Assembly (NCBI GenBank): GCA_001874265.1
Contig: MPDD01000005.1
Coordinates: forward strand, 1 to 64,000
Length of the DNA stretch: 64,000 nt
Reading direction: 5' to 3'
Source: Bacteroidetes bacterium MedPE-SWsnd-G1
GTDB lineage: Bacteria > Bacteroidota > Bacteroidia > Flavobacteriales > Flavobacteriaceae
The notes beneath the pieces are model-generated. The model saw only the letters and a program-made list of their open reading frames with translations, made no database searches and was not told the DNA's origin. Positions 55,184 through 62,954 of this stretch are shown in pieces; the first letter of the stretch is position 1; every line of letters begins with the position of its first letter. The position numbers and the translations under genes were made by a program.

Positions 55184-55987
55184 GTAGTAAATATATCCTA
55201 CATGCAACCAAATTAGCCAATCAACAAATTTATTAGCAGGATCATTTCTAGCATTTAAGCCATCTACCCAATTTGAGAAAAAGTATTGGTGACGACTTTC
55301 AATAAAAATATCTGAATATTCTCCTAATTTCCGTCTTGTTCCAAGACCTAGAGTTGCCGACATAGTTACACCTTTAGAATCACGGGCCATTTCAGGTCCC
55401 GCCCATTTTAAAAACAAAAGATCGTAATTAGATTTCCAATCACCATCACCGTAAGTTGTTTCAAGATCCGGATTATAAAAGTTTACCCCAGCGCCTATAC
55501 TTGCATATGGTGACCATTTAAGATTTGGGTCACGTCTAGAGCCAAAATCATTTATATCTACAAAGTGATATTCTAAATGAGAACCTAAGTGCCAAGTTCT
55601 GGTTTTTCCATGCATAGCGCGTAATTTTTCTCCTTGAACACCTCCAATAATTCTTATCCATTTCCCAAAATGGTCCAATTCCGCTTGATGATAAGAAACT
55701 TCATTTCGCAATCTAAAGTGCTCGGCAAAATAACTTGTTTGATGATTCCATCTATATCTGTAGTCTGTAAAAGTTAAATAATGAATAATTCCAATTCCTG
55801 GACCTAAATTTCCGGATTCATTACTGGATCTATCTCCTCGCTGACCATAATCAGTAGTAAAACTCGAAACTCCGTATGCTATCCCTATCTCATGAGTTCT
55901 TTTACTACGAACTCTTTGTGAATAGGACGACATCACGAATATTACCGTAAATAATATTGGGGTTACTATTTTAAATTTACGAATCAA
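55175..55987 (-). CDS. Outer-membrane-type protein, unknown family
   Basis: 270 residues with a signal peptide (IVTPILFTVIFVMSSYSQ). Alternating aromatic/charged beta strands (THEIGIAYGVSS, YFAEHFRLRNEVSYHQ) and an aromatic C-terminus suggest a small beta-barrel. The start is TTG (55987): an in-frame TAG lies 9 nt upstream and no ATG would keep the signal. The function is unknown. Confidence 0.82.
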   Translation of the reverse strand: MIRKFKIVTPILFTVIFVMSSYSQRVRSKRTHEIGIAYGVSSFTTDYGQRGDRSSNESGNLGPGIGIIHYLTFTDYRYRWNHQTSYFAEHFRLRNEVSYHQAELDHFGKWIRIIGGVQGEKLRAMHGKTRTWHLGSHLEYHFVDINDFGSRRDPNLKWSPYASIGAGVNFYNPDLETTYGDGDWKSNYDLLFLKWAGPEMARDSKGVTMSATLGLGTRRKLGEYSDIFIESRHQYFFSNWVDGLNARNDPANKFVDWLIWLHVGYIYYLN

Positions 55988-56005
55988 ATTCTTTTTCTAA
56001 GTTTA

Positions 56006-56013
56006 CAAATGTA
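56006..56013 (-). promoter_or_regulatory. Predicted -7 box of the outer-membrane-type gene
   Basis: Minus strand TACATTTG matches TAnnTTTG, 18 nt upstream of the TTG start at 55987. It supports the TTG, since transcription begins near it. Confidence 0.5.
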
Positions 56014-56037
56014 GCGATTTAAATTTTCTCATAATAT

Positions 56038-57633
56038 CTAGTTAAAAGTTAACGGTATTTCCCAATTTGCTCTTATTTCAATTGGACCATCAACATCTTG
56101 ATAATAAACGACTTTTTCAGGGTTTTCTCGTAATAAAAAATTTCCAGAATCCCAGCGCCCATTTTCATTGGCATCATATATAATTCTTACAATATATTCA
56201 CTTGGTTCTAGATTTTCGAATCTAAATTTCCTTTCTTCTTTAGAATATTCTCTAGCAACAACATCTCCTTTTGTATTTATCAACTCTAATATAAACGGAA
56301 AACTCGAAATTTTATTTAAACTTAAATCTAGTATACCATAATCACTCTCTTCTTTTGTAGAGACCGAATACTGCAATGTATCATTTACATTTCCAAATAA
56401 GTCTTCTATAGCATCGGGTAAAATTCTAAATTTATATTTTTCCCGTTGCTTTTTATCAAAATTCAATTTCAATCTCTTTTTAGAAGCGTCTAACTCTGCC
56501 GAAAAATAAACGTTTAAAGAGTCCTTATCCACAATTGAAATTTTGGATTTGTCAAATTTATCAATTGGAATATTTGTAACAATTGAAAAAGTATCTCTTA
56601 AACTCAATGTCCCTTTTACTTCTGTTGAAACCAATAAAGAGTCTATTTTTTTTGAACGCAATTTTACGATTAATTCTTTTTTATAATCTCCTTTCGAAAT
56701 TTCGAAATGCAAAGAATCCTTTACATTGGGAGTATACCAATAGCTAACAGTATCTTTATCCTCTTCAAAAACCAATGTCGACTTAAAATCGGGTGGTGTT
56801 GGTGTTAATAATTTAATTTCCATCCCGTCCGGATTTCCTTCATATCCAAAATAAATTTGTCCTTTTTTTACTTCCGATGGTCTTGTTGCTGTAAAAGGGA
56901 GTTCTTCTCTAAAAAGGGTTAATTCAAAAGATTCATCAGTTGGCAGCGTAATGATTTCCTTATGAAATGCAATTTTATCTTGTCTGCTATCAAATTTGTA
57001 ATTTTTACTTACATCTTCCAAGGCCACTAATAAGTATTTCCCTTCCTTTAAATTTGTGATTTCAAAACCTATACTATCTAAAGTATTACCAACATATGTT
57101 GGTCTTTCTTTATATACGATAGAATCTGTATATGTTTCAGTTATTTCATATAGTTGAACCGAAATGTTATTGGCTGCTTTTTTTTCAAAACCGTCCTTTA
57201 CCGTTCCCGTTACACTTAAAGAATCGATGTAATCTCCAGTAGAAAAAACATATTTAAAGTTCCTTAGGATATTACCTTCATTATTGTCTATTACACTATT
57301 TCCAAAATTGAATGTGTATGTAGTGTTTTCTTTTAAGGTGTCTAAAATCTTAATGTTTATATCTCTACTTGAGGCGCCAATTGGAGTAATTATTGGTTGT
57401 TTTTCCATAGGTGGAGAAATAACCAATTGCTGTTCTAACTTGTCTAATTTAATGTATTCATCAAAGCTGATTCTAATTTTTTCAGCCTTAAATTCTATGG
57501 TCTCCTGTGTCGGAGATGCCGTTAAAAAAACAGGAGCAACTTCATCTTTTTCTCCTCCCTCAGGTCTTCCTTGTCTGGCGCATCCTTGAATAATTAATAC
57601 TCCTATTAAAAAGTACAAAAAACGAATATTCAT
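56038..57633 (-). CDS. Lipoprotein with Big_5 Ig-like domain
   Basis: 531 residues from ATG 57633 (the track begins one TTG codon earlier). Lipoprotein signal (LIGVLIIQGC). Residues after about 30 form a Big_5 Ig-like fold (SPTQETIEFKAEKIRISFDEYI), followed by further beta-rich repeats (e.g. TYTFNFGNSVIDNNEG, EYIVRIIYDANENGRWD). Ends with an EPxK-type region found in surface-exposed Bacteroidota lipoproteins. The ligand or role is unknown. Confidence 0.88.
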   Translation of the reverse strand: MNIRFLYFLIGVLIIQGCARQGRPEGGEKDEVAPVFLTASPTQETIEFKAEKIRISFDEYIKLDKLEQQLVISPPMEKQPIITPIGASSRDINIKILDTLKENTTYTFNFGNSVIDNNEGNILRNFKYVFSTGDYIDSLSVTGTVKDGFEKKAANNISVQLYEITETYTDSIVYKERPTYVGNTLDSIGFEITNLKEGKYLLVALEDVSKNYKFDSRQDKIAFHKEIITLPTDESFELTLFREELPFTATRPSEVKKGQIYFGYEGNPDGMEIKLLTPTPPDFKSTLVFEEDKDTVSYWYTPNVKDSLHFEISKGDYKKELIVKLRSKKIDSLLVSTEVKGTLSLRDTFSIVTNIPIDKFDKSKISIVDKDSLNVYFSAELDASKKRLKLNFDKKQREKYKFRILPDAIEDLFGNVNDTLQYSVSTKEESDYGILDLSLNKISSFPFILELINTKGDVVAREYSKEERKFRFENLEPSEYIVRIIYDANENGRWDSGNFLLRENPEKVVYYQDVDGPIEIRANWEIPLTFN

Positions 57634-57699
57634 CAATTTTTACATTTAACTACAAAGAAACATTATTTTGACTTAGAACGAATAAATTTAATGGTTATT

Positions 57700-58386
57700 T
57701 TAAGTTGTATATGCAATCACAGCAACACTAACGGTTACATTTTTGCATTTTAGCAGCTCCCTAGTACATACTTCAATTGTTGCGCCAGTTGTAATAACAT
57801 CATCTAAAAGTAAAATATGTTTTCCTTCGAACAAATCTTTGTCTATTATTTCAAAATGATTCCGTTTTCCTAAAAACCTATCAACTCTTCCTTTATGCGT
57901 CTGTGCTGCAGTATTAATTACTCTAACAAGGTTGTTTTCAATAAAAGGAAGGTTTAAGGTTTCGCCAGCGGTTCTACCCAATTTAGTCAATTGATTATAT
58001 CCACGTTGCTTTTCTTTTTTAGGATGAATTGGAACTGGGACAATACAGTCTATAAATTGAAATCGGTCGCTACTTTTTAAAGAATTTCCTAGCCATTCTC
58101 CGAAAAATACACCAATATCCTCTTGTCCTTTGTATTTCAATTTATGAATTAAATGCTGTACTTTTCCTTTCTTCGTATAATGGAACAAGGCCATGGCTTC
58201 TTTTATTTGAACTCTCCCATAGAACTGTTTCTCTAATTGATTGTTTTTCTGATTTAAAAAATCTGTTTCAGGAAAATCATGCCGACAAGCAATACAAATC
58301 AATTTTTCATGTTGATGCAAAACCTCTTGACAAGAATGGCATACTTCATGAAAAAACAAATGAAATATATCTTTAATAAATTGCAT
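57700..58386 (-). CDS. ComF family phosphoribosyltransferase
   Basis: 228 residues. N-terminal zinc-type Cys (CHSCQEVL and CIAC) and C-terminal PRTase loop LLLDDVITTGATIEV match ComF, which is needed for DNA uptake in naturally competent bacteria. Competence in this organism is not shown by this alone. Confidence 0.92.
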   Translation of the reverse strand: MQFIKDIFHLFFHEVCHSCQEVLHQHEKLICIACRHDFPETDFLNQKNNQLEKQFYGRVQIKEAMALFHYTKKGKVQHLIHKLKYKGQEDIGVFFGEWLGNSLKSSDRFQFIDCIVPVPIHPKKEKQRGYNQLTKLGRTAGETLNLPFIENNLVRVINTAAQTHKGRVDRFLGKRNHFEIIDKDLFEGKHILLLDDVITTGATIEVCTRELLKCKNVTVSVAVIAYTT

Positions 58387-58415
58387 TATATAGAATCATA
58401 GCAAGCGTAAAAATA

Positions 58416-58423
58416 CAAATCTA
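58416..58423 (-). promoter_or_regulatory. Predicted -7 box of the comF gene
   Basis: Minus strand TAGATTTG matches TAnnTTTG, 29 nt before the ATG. Confidence 0.45.
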
Positions 58424-58441
58424 TTTCTAAAGCTTTTTAAC

Positions 58442-58475
58442 TTTGTCATGTCCTGAATAATTTAATGTAACTTTG
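58442..58475 (+). promoter_or_regulatory. Predicted promoter of the coiled-coil gene
   Basis: TTTG (58442-58445), 22 nt, TAACTTTG (58468-58475). It matches both elements, with a slightly long spacer. The ATG is 38 nt further on. Confidence 0.5.
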
Positions 58476-58513
58476 CGCGTTCACAAGAATAATAACCCCA
58501 TAAATATTAAACC

Positions 58514-59401
58514 ATGGAAAATAACAAAACTTCAAATCACAAAATAATTATAGGTGTTTTGATCGCATTGCTACTAGGATCATTAGGTTATACTTACTAT
58601 AACAATGGTAAGGCTAATGAAATGCAAGAATTTTTAACTGAAGAAAAAGAAGAAATTCAAAAAGAATTGGATGCTATGATTGCTCAATATGATGAAGCAA
58701 TTGCAGATAATTCTGCTCTTTCTGAAGAATTGGAAGACGAGCGCGAAAAAATTGTAATGTTTAGAGATTCTGTTTCTAATCTAAAAAAATCTAATAAAAG
58801 TATTATCAGACGTTACCGAAAGAAAATTTCTGATTTAGAAGCGAGTAACCAAGATTTATTTGAACAAAACGAAGAGTTGAAAGCACAAAATGCTGGACTA
58901 AATAGCGATTTGAATGATGCCAACTCAACTATTGGAAGTCAAAATCAAAAAATTGATTCAATAAACCAATACAACCAAGAGTTGAACGACAGAATTGGTG
59001 AAGGCGCCGTATTGAAAATTAACACGGTTAAAGTAGCACCAATGCGTAAGCGAAATAACGGACAGTTAAGACCAACCACACGTCAAAGAAATACAGATGC
59101 ACTAAGAGTTAGTTTTGTAATTGCTGAAAATGTTTTAGCGGAAGAAGGTTCTAAAAAAGTATTCTTACAAATTATAGATCCGAAAGGAAATTTAATTATC
59201 GATAAGGGTGTAGAAAAGTTAAATGACGATGTAACCGAAATTCATTATTCAGATATTTTTGATGTTGACTTTGTACAAGATAAGTTAGAAGTAATCTCTG
59301 TAATTGATGTAAACAGAAAAGAAATGAACGAAGGTACACATACCATAAAGGTGTATTTAGATGGAAGATTTTCAGGAATTACAACTTTTGAGTTAAAATA
59401 G
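58514..59401 (+). CDS. Membrane-anchored coiled-coil protein
   Basis: 295 residues. One N-terminal helix (IIIGVLIALLLGSLGYTYY), a long coiled coil (about 35-155, e.g. DLEASNQDLFEQNEELKAQN), then a beta-rich C-terminal domain (LRVSFVIAENVLAEEG to GTHTIKVYLDGRFSG). It probably faces the periplasm. I know no function. It is sometimes misnamed as a chromosome-partition protein because of the coiled coil; no ATPase motif supports that. Confidence 0.88.
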   Translation: MENNKTSNHKIIIGVLIALLLGSLGYTYYNNGKANEMQEFLTEEKEEIQKELDAMIAQYDEAIADNSALSEELEDEREKIVMFRDSVSNLKKSNKSIIRRYRKKISDLEASNQDLFEQNEELKAQNAGLNSDLNDANSTIGSQNQKIDSINQYNQELNDRIGEGAVLKINTVKVAPMRKRNNGQLRPTTRQRNTDALRVSFVIAENVLAEEGSKKVFLQIIDPKGNLIIDKGVEKLNDDVTEIHYSDIFDVDFVQDKLEVISVIDVNRKEMNEGTHTIKVYLDGRFSGITTFELK

Positions 59402-59425
59402 TAATTATCCTTCCAAAAAATAATG

Positions 59426-59461
59426 GTGAATGTCCTTTTAATTTAGGGCATTCACTTTTTT
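59426..59461 (+). terminator. Terminator after the coiled-coil gene
   Basis: Arms GTGAATGTCC and GGGCATTCAC (one G-T pair) with a 10-nt loop, followed by TTTTTT. Confidence 0.75.
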
Positions 59462-59494
59462 ATTTATAGTGGTTCATAGTTCTAAAACCTTTAC

Positions 59495-59502
59495 TATTTT
59501 TG
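59495..59502 (+). promoter_or_regulatory. Predicted -7 box of glyS, leaderless layout
   Basis: TATTTTTG, a full TAnnTTTG match, ending only 4 nt before the ATG at 59507. The start of transcription would fall at or within the start codon. Confidence 0.6.
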
Positions 59503-59506
59503 CAGC

Positions 59507-61048
59507 ATGGCAAAACAAGAAGACAAATTTAAGAGTGTAATTTCACACGCTAAGGAATACGGTTACGTATTTCAAAGCAGTGAAATTTATGATGGATTGA
59601 GTGCGGTTTATGATTACGCACAAAACGGAGTAGAATTAAAGAAAAATATTCGCGAATATTGGTGGAAAGCCATGGTGCAAATGAATGAGAATATTGTTGG
59701 TCTAGATTCAGCAATATTTATGCATCCTACAACCTGGAAAGCATCAGGGCATGTAGATGCCTTCAGCGACCCACTAATTGACAATAAAGATTCTAAAAAA
59801 CGCTATAGAGCAGATGTTCTAATTGAAGATTACGTTGGTAAACTAGACACAAAAATTGAGAAGGAAGTTAAAAAAGCAGCGAAACGTTTTGGAGATTCTT
59901 TTGATAAAACGCAATTTTTAGAAACCAATCCTAGAGTTTTAGGCTATAAAGAAAAAGGAAATGCTATTTTAAAACGCATGGGGCAATCTTTAGAAAAAGA
60001 AGATTTAGCCGATGTTAAGGCATTGATTGAAGAGTTAGGAATTGCTTGCCCATTGTCTGGATCAAAGAACTGGACAGATGTAAAGCAGTTTAACTTAATG
60101 TTTGGAACCAAGTTAGGAGCCTCTGCAGAGAGCGCAATGGATTTATATTTACGACCAGAGACGGCTCAAGGAATTTTTGTTAATTTCTTAAATGTTCAAA
60201 AAACGGGTCGAATGAAGATTCCATTTGGAATTGCACAAACTGGAAAAGCTTTTAGAAACGAAATAGTAGCGCGTCAGTTTATTTTTAGAATGCGTGAGTT
60301 CGAACAAATGGAAATGCAATTTTTCATTAAACCTGGAACCCAACAAGAGTGGTACAAACACTGGAAAGACGCACGTTTAAAATGGCATTTATCATTAGGA
60401 ATGGGTGAAGATAATTATCGTTTTCATGACCATGAAAAATTAGCTCATTATGCAGACGCTGCTGCCGATATTGAATTCCGTTTCCCATTCGGGTTTAAAG
60501 AATTAGAAGGGATTCATTCTAGAACTGATTTTGACTTGAAAGCACACGAAGAGCACAGTGGTAAAAAATTACAATTTTTCGATCATGAGGAGAACAAATC
60601 TTATGTGCCATATGTGTTAGAAACTTCTATCGGATTGGATAGAATGTTTTTGGCTGTGTTCTCTAACTCTTTACAAGAAGAAGAATTAGAAAACGGAACC
60701 GCAAGAACTGTTTTAAAATTACCATCAGTGTTAGCGCCTACTAAAGCCGCTATTTTACCATTGGTTAAAAAAGATGGCTTACCGGAAGTAGCACGTAAAA
60801 TTGTAGAAGATTTGAAATGGGATTTCGCTGTTAGTTATGATGAAAAAGACGCTGTTGGACGTAGATATAGAAGGCAAGATGCCAATGGTACACCTTTCTG
60901 TATTACTGTAGACCATGACACTTTAGAAGATAATTCGGTAACAATTAGACATAGAGATACTATGGAACAAAAAAGGGTTCCAATTTCTGAATTAAAATCA
61001 ATTATTGAAGAAGAGGTTTCTATGAAAAACTGGTTATTAAGAATGTAA
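59507..61048 (+). CDS. glyS: Glycyl-tRNA synthetase, single-chain type
   Basis: 513 residues, class II alpha2 enzyme of the eukaryote/archaea-like kind rather than the alpha2beta2 type. Begins AKQEDKFKSVISHAKEYGYV, the expected N-terminus, so ATG 59507 is real. Class II motifs include RPETAQGIFVNF and GIAQTGKAFRNEI and FRMREFEQMEMQFF, and the C-terminal anticodon domain ends near LLRM. The gene has a promoter box directly at the start and is followed by a hairpin. Confidence 0.97.
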   Translation: MAKQEDKFKSVISHAKEYGYVFQSSEIYDGLSAVYDYAQNGVELKKNIREYWWKAMVQMNENIVGLDSAIFMHPTTWKASGHVDAFSDPLIDNKDSKKRYRADVLIEDYVGKLDTKIEKEVKKAAKRFGDSFDKTQFLETNPRVLGYKEKGNAILKRMGQSLEKEDLADVKALIEELGIACPLSGSKNWTDVKQFNLMFGTKLGASAESAMDLYLRPETAQGIFVNFLNVQKTGRMKIPFGIAQTGKAFRNEIVARQFIFRMREFEQMEMQFFIKPGTQQEWYKHWKDARLKWHLSLGMGEDNYRFHDHEKLAHYADAAADIEFRFPFGFKELEGIHSRTDFDLKAHEEHSGKKLQFFDHEENKSYVPYVLETSIGLDRMFLAVFSNSLQEEELENGTARTVLKLPSVLAPTKAAILPLVKKDGLPEVARKIVEDLKWDFAVSYDEKDAVGRRYRRQDANGTPFCITVDHDTLEDNSVTIRHRDTMEQKRVPISELKSIIEEEVSMKNWLLRM

Positions 61049-61068
61049 CTATTTAAATACTATAAATT

Positions 61069-61095
61069 AAAGCTCACTTCGGTGGGCTTTTTTTA
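61069..61095 (+). terminator. Terminator after glyS
   Basis: AAAGCTCAC / GTGGGCTTT with a TTCG tetraloop, followed by a T-run. The T-run overlaps the pth promoter box. Confidence 0.85.
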
Positions 61096-61101
61096 TTTTT
61101 G
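61094..61101 (+). promoter_or_regulatory. Predicted -7 box of pth, overlapping the glyS terminator
   Basis: TATTTTTG, a full match, ending 4 nt before the ATG at 61106, the same spacing as at glyS. Its first bases are part of the glyS terminator T-run. Confidence 0.55.
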
Positions 61102-61105
61102 CCAA

Positions 61106-61732
61106 ATGAATCTATTTTCATTTTTTAAAAAAGCGCTTAACGAGCGATTTAAAGTAGAAGATCACATGAAAAAATTCCTAATTGTTGGACTTGGAAATAT
61201 TGGAGAAAAATATGATGACACACGTCATAATATTGGATTTAAACTGCTTGATAATTTAGCCGGAAATGAAAATGTACCTTTTGAATCGGATAAACTTGGA
61301 GCAGTAACTTCTTTTCGATTTAAAGGTCGCACCTTTGTTTTATTAAAACCTTCCACTTTTATGAATTTAAGTGGTAAAGCCGTAAAGTATTGGATGACTA
61401 AAGAAAAAATACCGTTAGAAAATGTGTTGGTTATTTGTGATGATTTAAACATTCCTTTTGGTACTATACGCTTAAAAGCAAAGGGAAGTGCAGGAGGTCA
61501 TAACGGCTTAAAAGACATTCAAGATAAATTACAAACACAACAATACCCAAGATTTAGATTTGGAGTAAGCGATGCTTTTTCAAAAGGAAGACAAGTAGAT
61601 TATGTTTTAGGCAAATGGTCTAAAGACGAGCAATCTCAACTAATTGAGCGCCTGGAAAAAGGAGCGGAGGTTATAAAGTCTTTCGGAACCGCTGGACTCA
61701 GAAATACCATGAATAATTTTAACGGGCAGTAA
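61106..61732 (+). CDS. pth: Peptidyl-tRNA hydrolase
   Basis: Frees peptidyl-tRNA left by stalled ribosomes. 208 residues. Motifs GLGNIGEKYDDTRHNIGF (with the catalytic His), LKPSTFMNLSGKAV and GSAGGHNGLKDI are clear. The core begins at MKKFLIVGLGN (61166), so the first 20 residues are an extension; a start at 61166 is possible. I chose 61106 because it fits the promoter box spacing seen at glyS. Confidence 0.93.
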   Translation: MNLFSFFKKALNERFKVEDHMKKFLIVGLGNIGEKYDDTRHNIGFKLLDNLAGNENVPFESDKLGAVTSFRFKGRTFVLLKPSTFMNLSGKAVKYWMTKEKIPLENVLVICDDLNIPFGTIRLKAKGSAGGHNGLKDIQDKLQTQQYPRFRFGVSDAFSKGRQVDYVLGKWSKDEQSQLIERLEKGAEVIKSFGTAGLRNTMNNFNGQ

Positions 61733-62185
61733 TTACTGATTATCCGAAGCATACCACTCGGCATGAGAAGTTCCTGTTTCTCTTAATTTAAGCGAGTGCA
61801 ATTCTATATTTTCTGGAAGTCTCTTTTTAATTTTCTCGGCAAAATCTATAATCATCATTTCACTAGTTGGCTGGTAATCTACCAAAATAACGCTGTGTCC
61901 TCTATCTTTTAATTCTTTTGCCAATTCTATATGAGGTGTGTTTTTATTGAATACTGTGGCATGGTCAAATACATCTACCACTTCGCTTTCAACAATGTCT
62001 TTCAGATCTTTAAAATCGATCACCATTCCAAATTTCACATTGTTTGTGTCAGAAATAGGTGTACCAATTACCGTTACTGAAAGTTTATAACTATGGCCAT
62101 GTACATTTTTACATTTACCATCGTAACCATATAAGGCATGACCCGTTTCAAAGTTGAACTGCTTTGTGATTCTAATTTTGCTCAT
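61733..62185 (-). CDS. queD: 6-carboxytetrahydropterin synthase (QueD)
   Basis: 150 residues. The first zinc His is in FETGHALYGY, the other two in CKNVHGHSYKL with the catalytic Cys just before. Catalyses a step in queuosine biosynthesis. It ends directly against pth (no gap). Related PTPS-family enzymes cannot be excluded but the length and motifs fit QueD. Confidence 0.92.
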   Translation of the reverse strand: MSKIRITKQFNFETGHALYGYDGKCKNVHGHSYKLSVTVIGTPISDTNNVKFGMVIDFKDLKDIVESEVVDVFDHATVFNKNTPHIELAKELKDRGHSVILVDYQPTSEMMIIDFAEKIKKRLPENIELHSLKLRETGTSHAEWYASDNQ

Positions 62186-62188
62186 GTC

Positions 62189-62944
62189 TTATTTTTTAAA
62201 CTTTTCTAATGCTTTTTTTGTGAAATCAGACAGTACTAATTTTCCGCTAATTTCGGCCCGTTCTGTCAACAATGTTTCCCAATTTTCTGTCCCTTTCCAT
62301 AAAACGGCTATCATTTCTTCTACTGCTTTTGGGTTGTACGATGCCAATTCTAACGCAATGACATCTACTTCTTTGTGTAATTTTTCAATGGAATCATATA
62401 CCTCAGCATACAAGCCTTTTTCTTTGCCCCAATAGGCATTTTTCCATGCGGTTGCGTTTAAACTCAACTCGCTTAAACCTACCAATCCTATTTTTCTTTC
62501 AACGGCTGGCGCGATTACAAAAGGTCCAATTCCAATGGTCAATTCCGATAATTTAACGGCGGCCTTATCCGAAGCATACACATAATCACAGGCTGCAATT
62601 AAGCCAACACCACCACCAACTGCTTTTCCTTGTACACAACCAATTATTGGTTTTTTACAAACGCGCATTGCATTGATCACATCGGCAAAACCCATAAAAA
62701 AAGTAACGCCAGACTCCAAGGAACCAATGGCTACTAATTCGTTAAACGAAGCGCCTGCACAAAAAGCTTTTTCACCTTCACTCTTTAAAATAATAACATG
62801 TGCGTTGTCATCTGAACTCAATTCTATAAAGGCTTTTTCTAAACGACTTAAAAGAACGCTAGGAAAACTATTACTTGCTGGGTGGGCGAACTCAATAGTC
62901 GCTACTTTATTCTCAATTTTGGTATATAAACTTCCTTGATCCAT
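62189..62944 (-). CDS. Enoyl-CoA hydratase/isomerase family protein
   Basis: 251 residues. Crotonase fold: GEKAFCAGASFNELV (oxyanion hole, first glycine loop) and GKAVGGGVGLIAACDYVYAS (second). Both catalytic Glu positions of classical hydratases are not clearly seen, so another crotonase reaction is possible. It is 3 nt from queD and 10 nt from the MATE gene, so one transcript is likely. Confidence 0.9.
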   Translation of the reverse strand: MDQGSLYTKIENKVATIEFAHPASNSFPSVLLSRLEKAFIELSSDDNAHVIILKSEGEKAFCAGASFNELVAIGSLESGVTFFMGFADVINAMRVCKKPIIGCVQGKAVGGGVGLIAACDYVYASDKAAVKLSELTIGIGPFVIAPAVERKIGLVGLSELSLNATAWKNAYWGKEKGLYAEVYDSIEKLHKEVDVIALELASYNPKAVEEMIAVLWKGTENWETLLTERAEISGKLVLSDFTKKALEKFKK

Positions 62945-62954
62945 CGGTTCAAAG

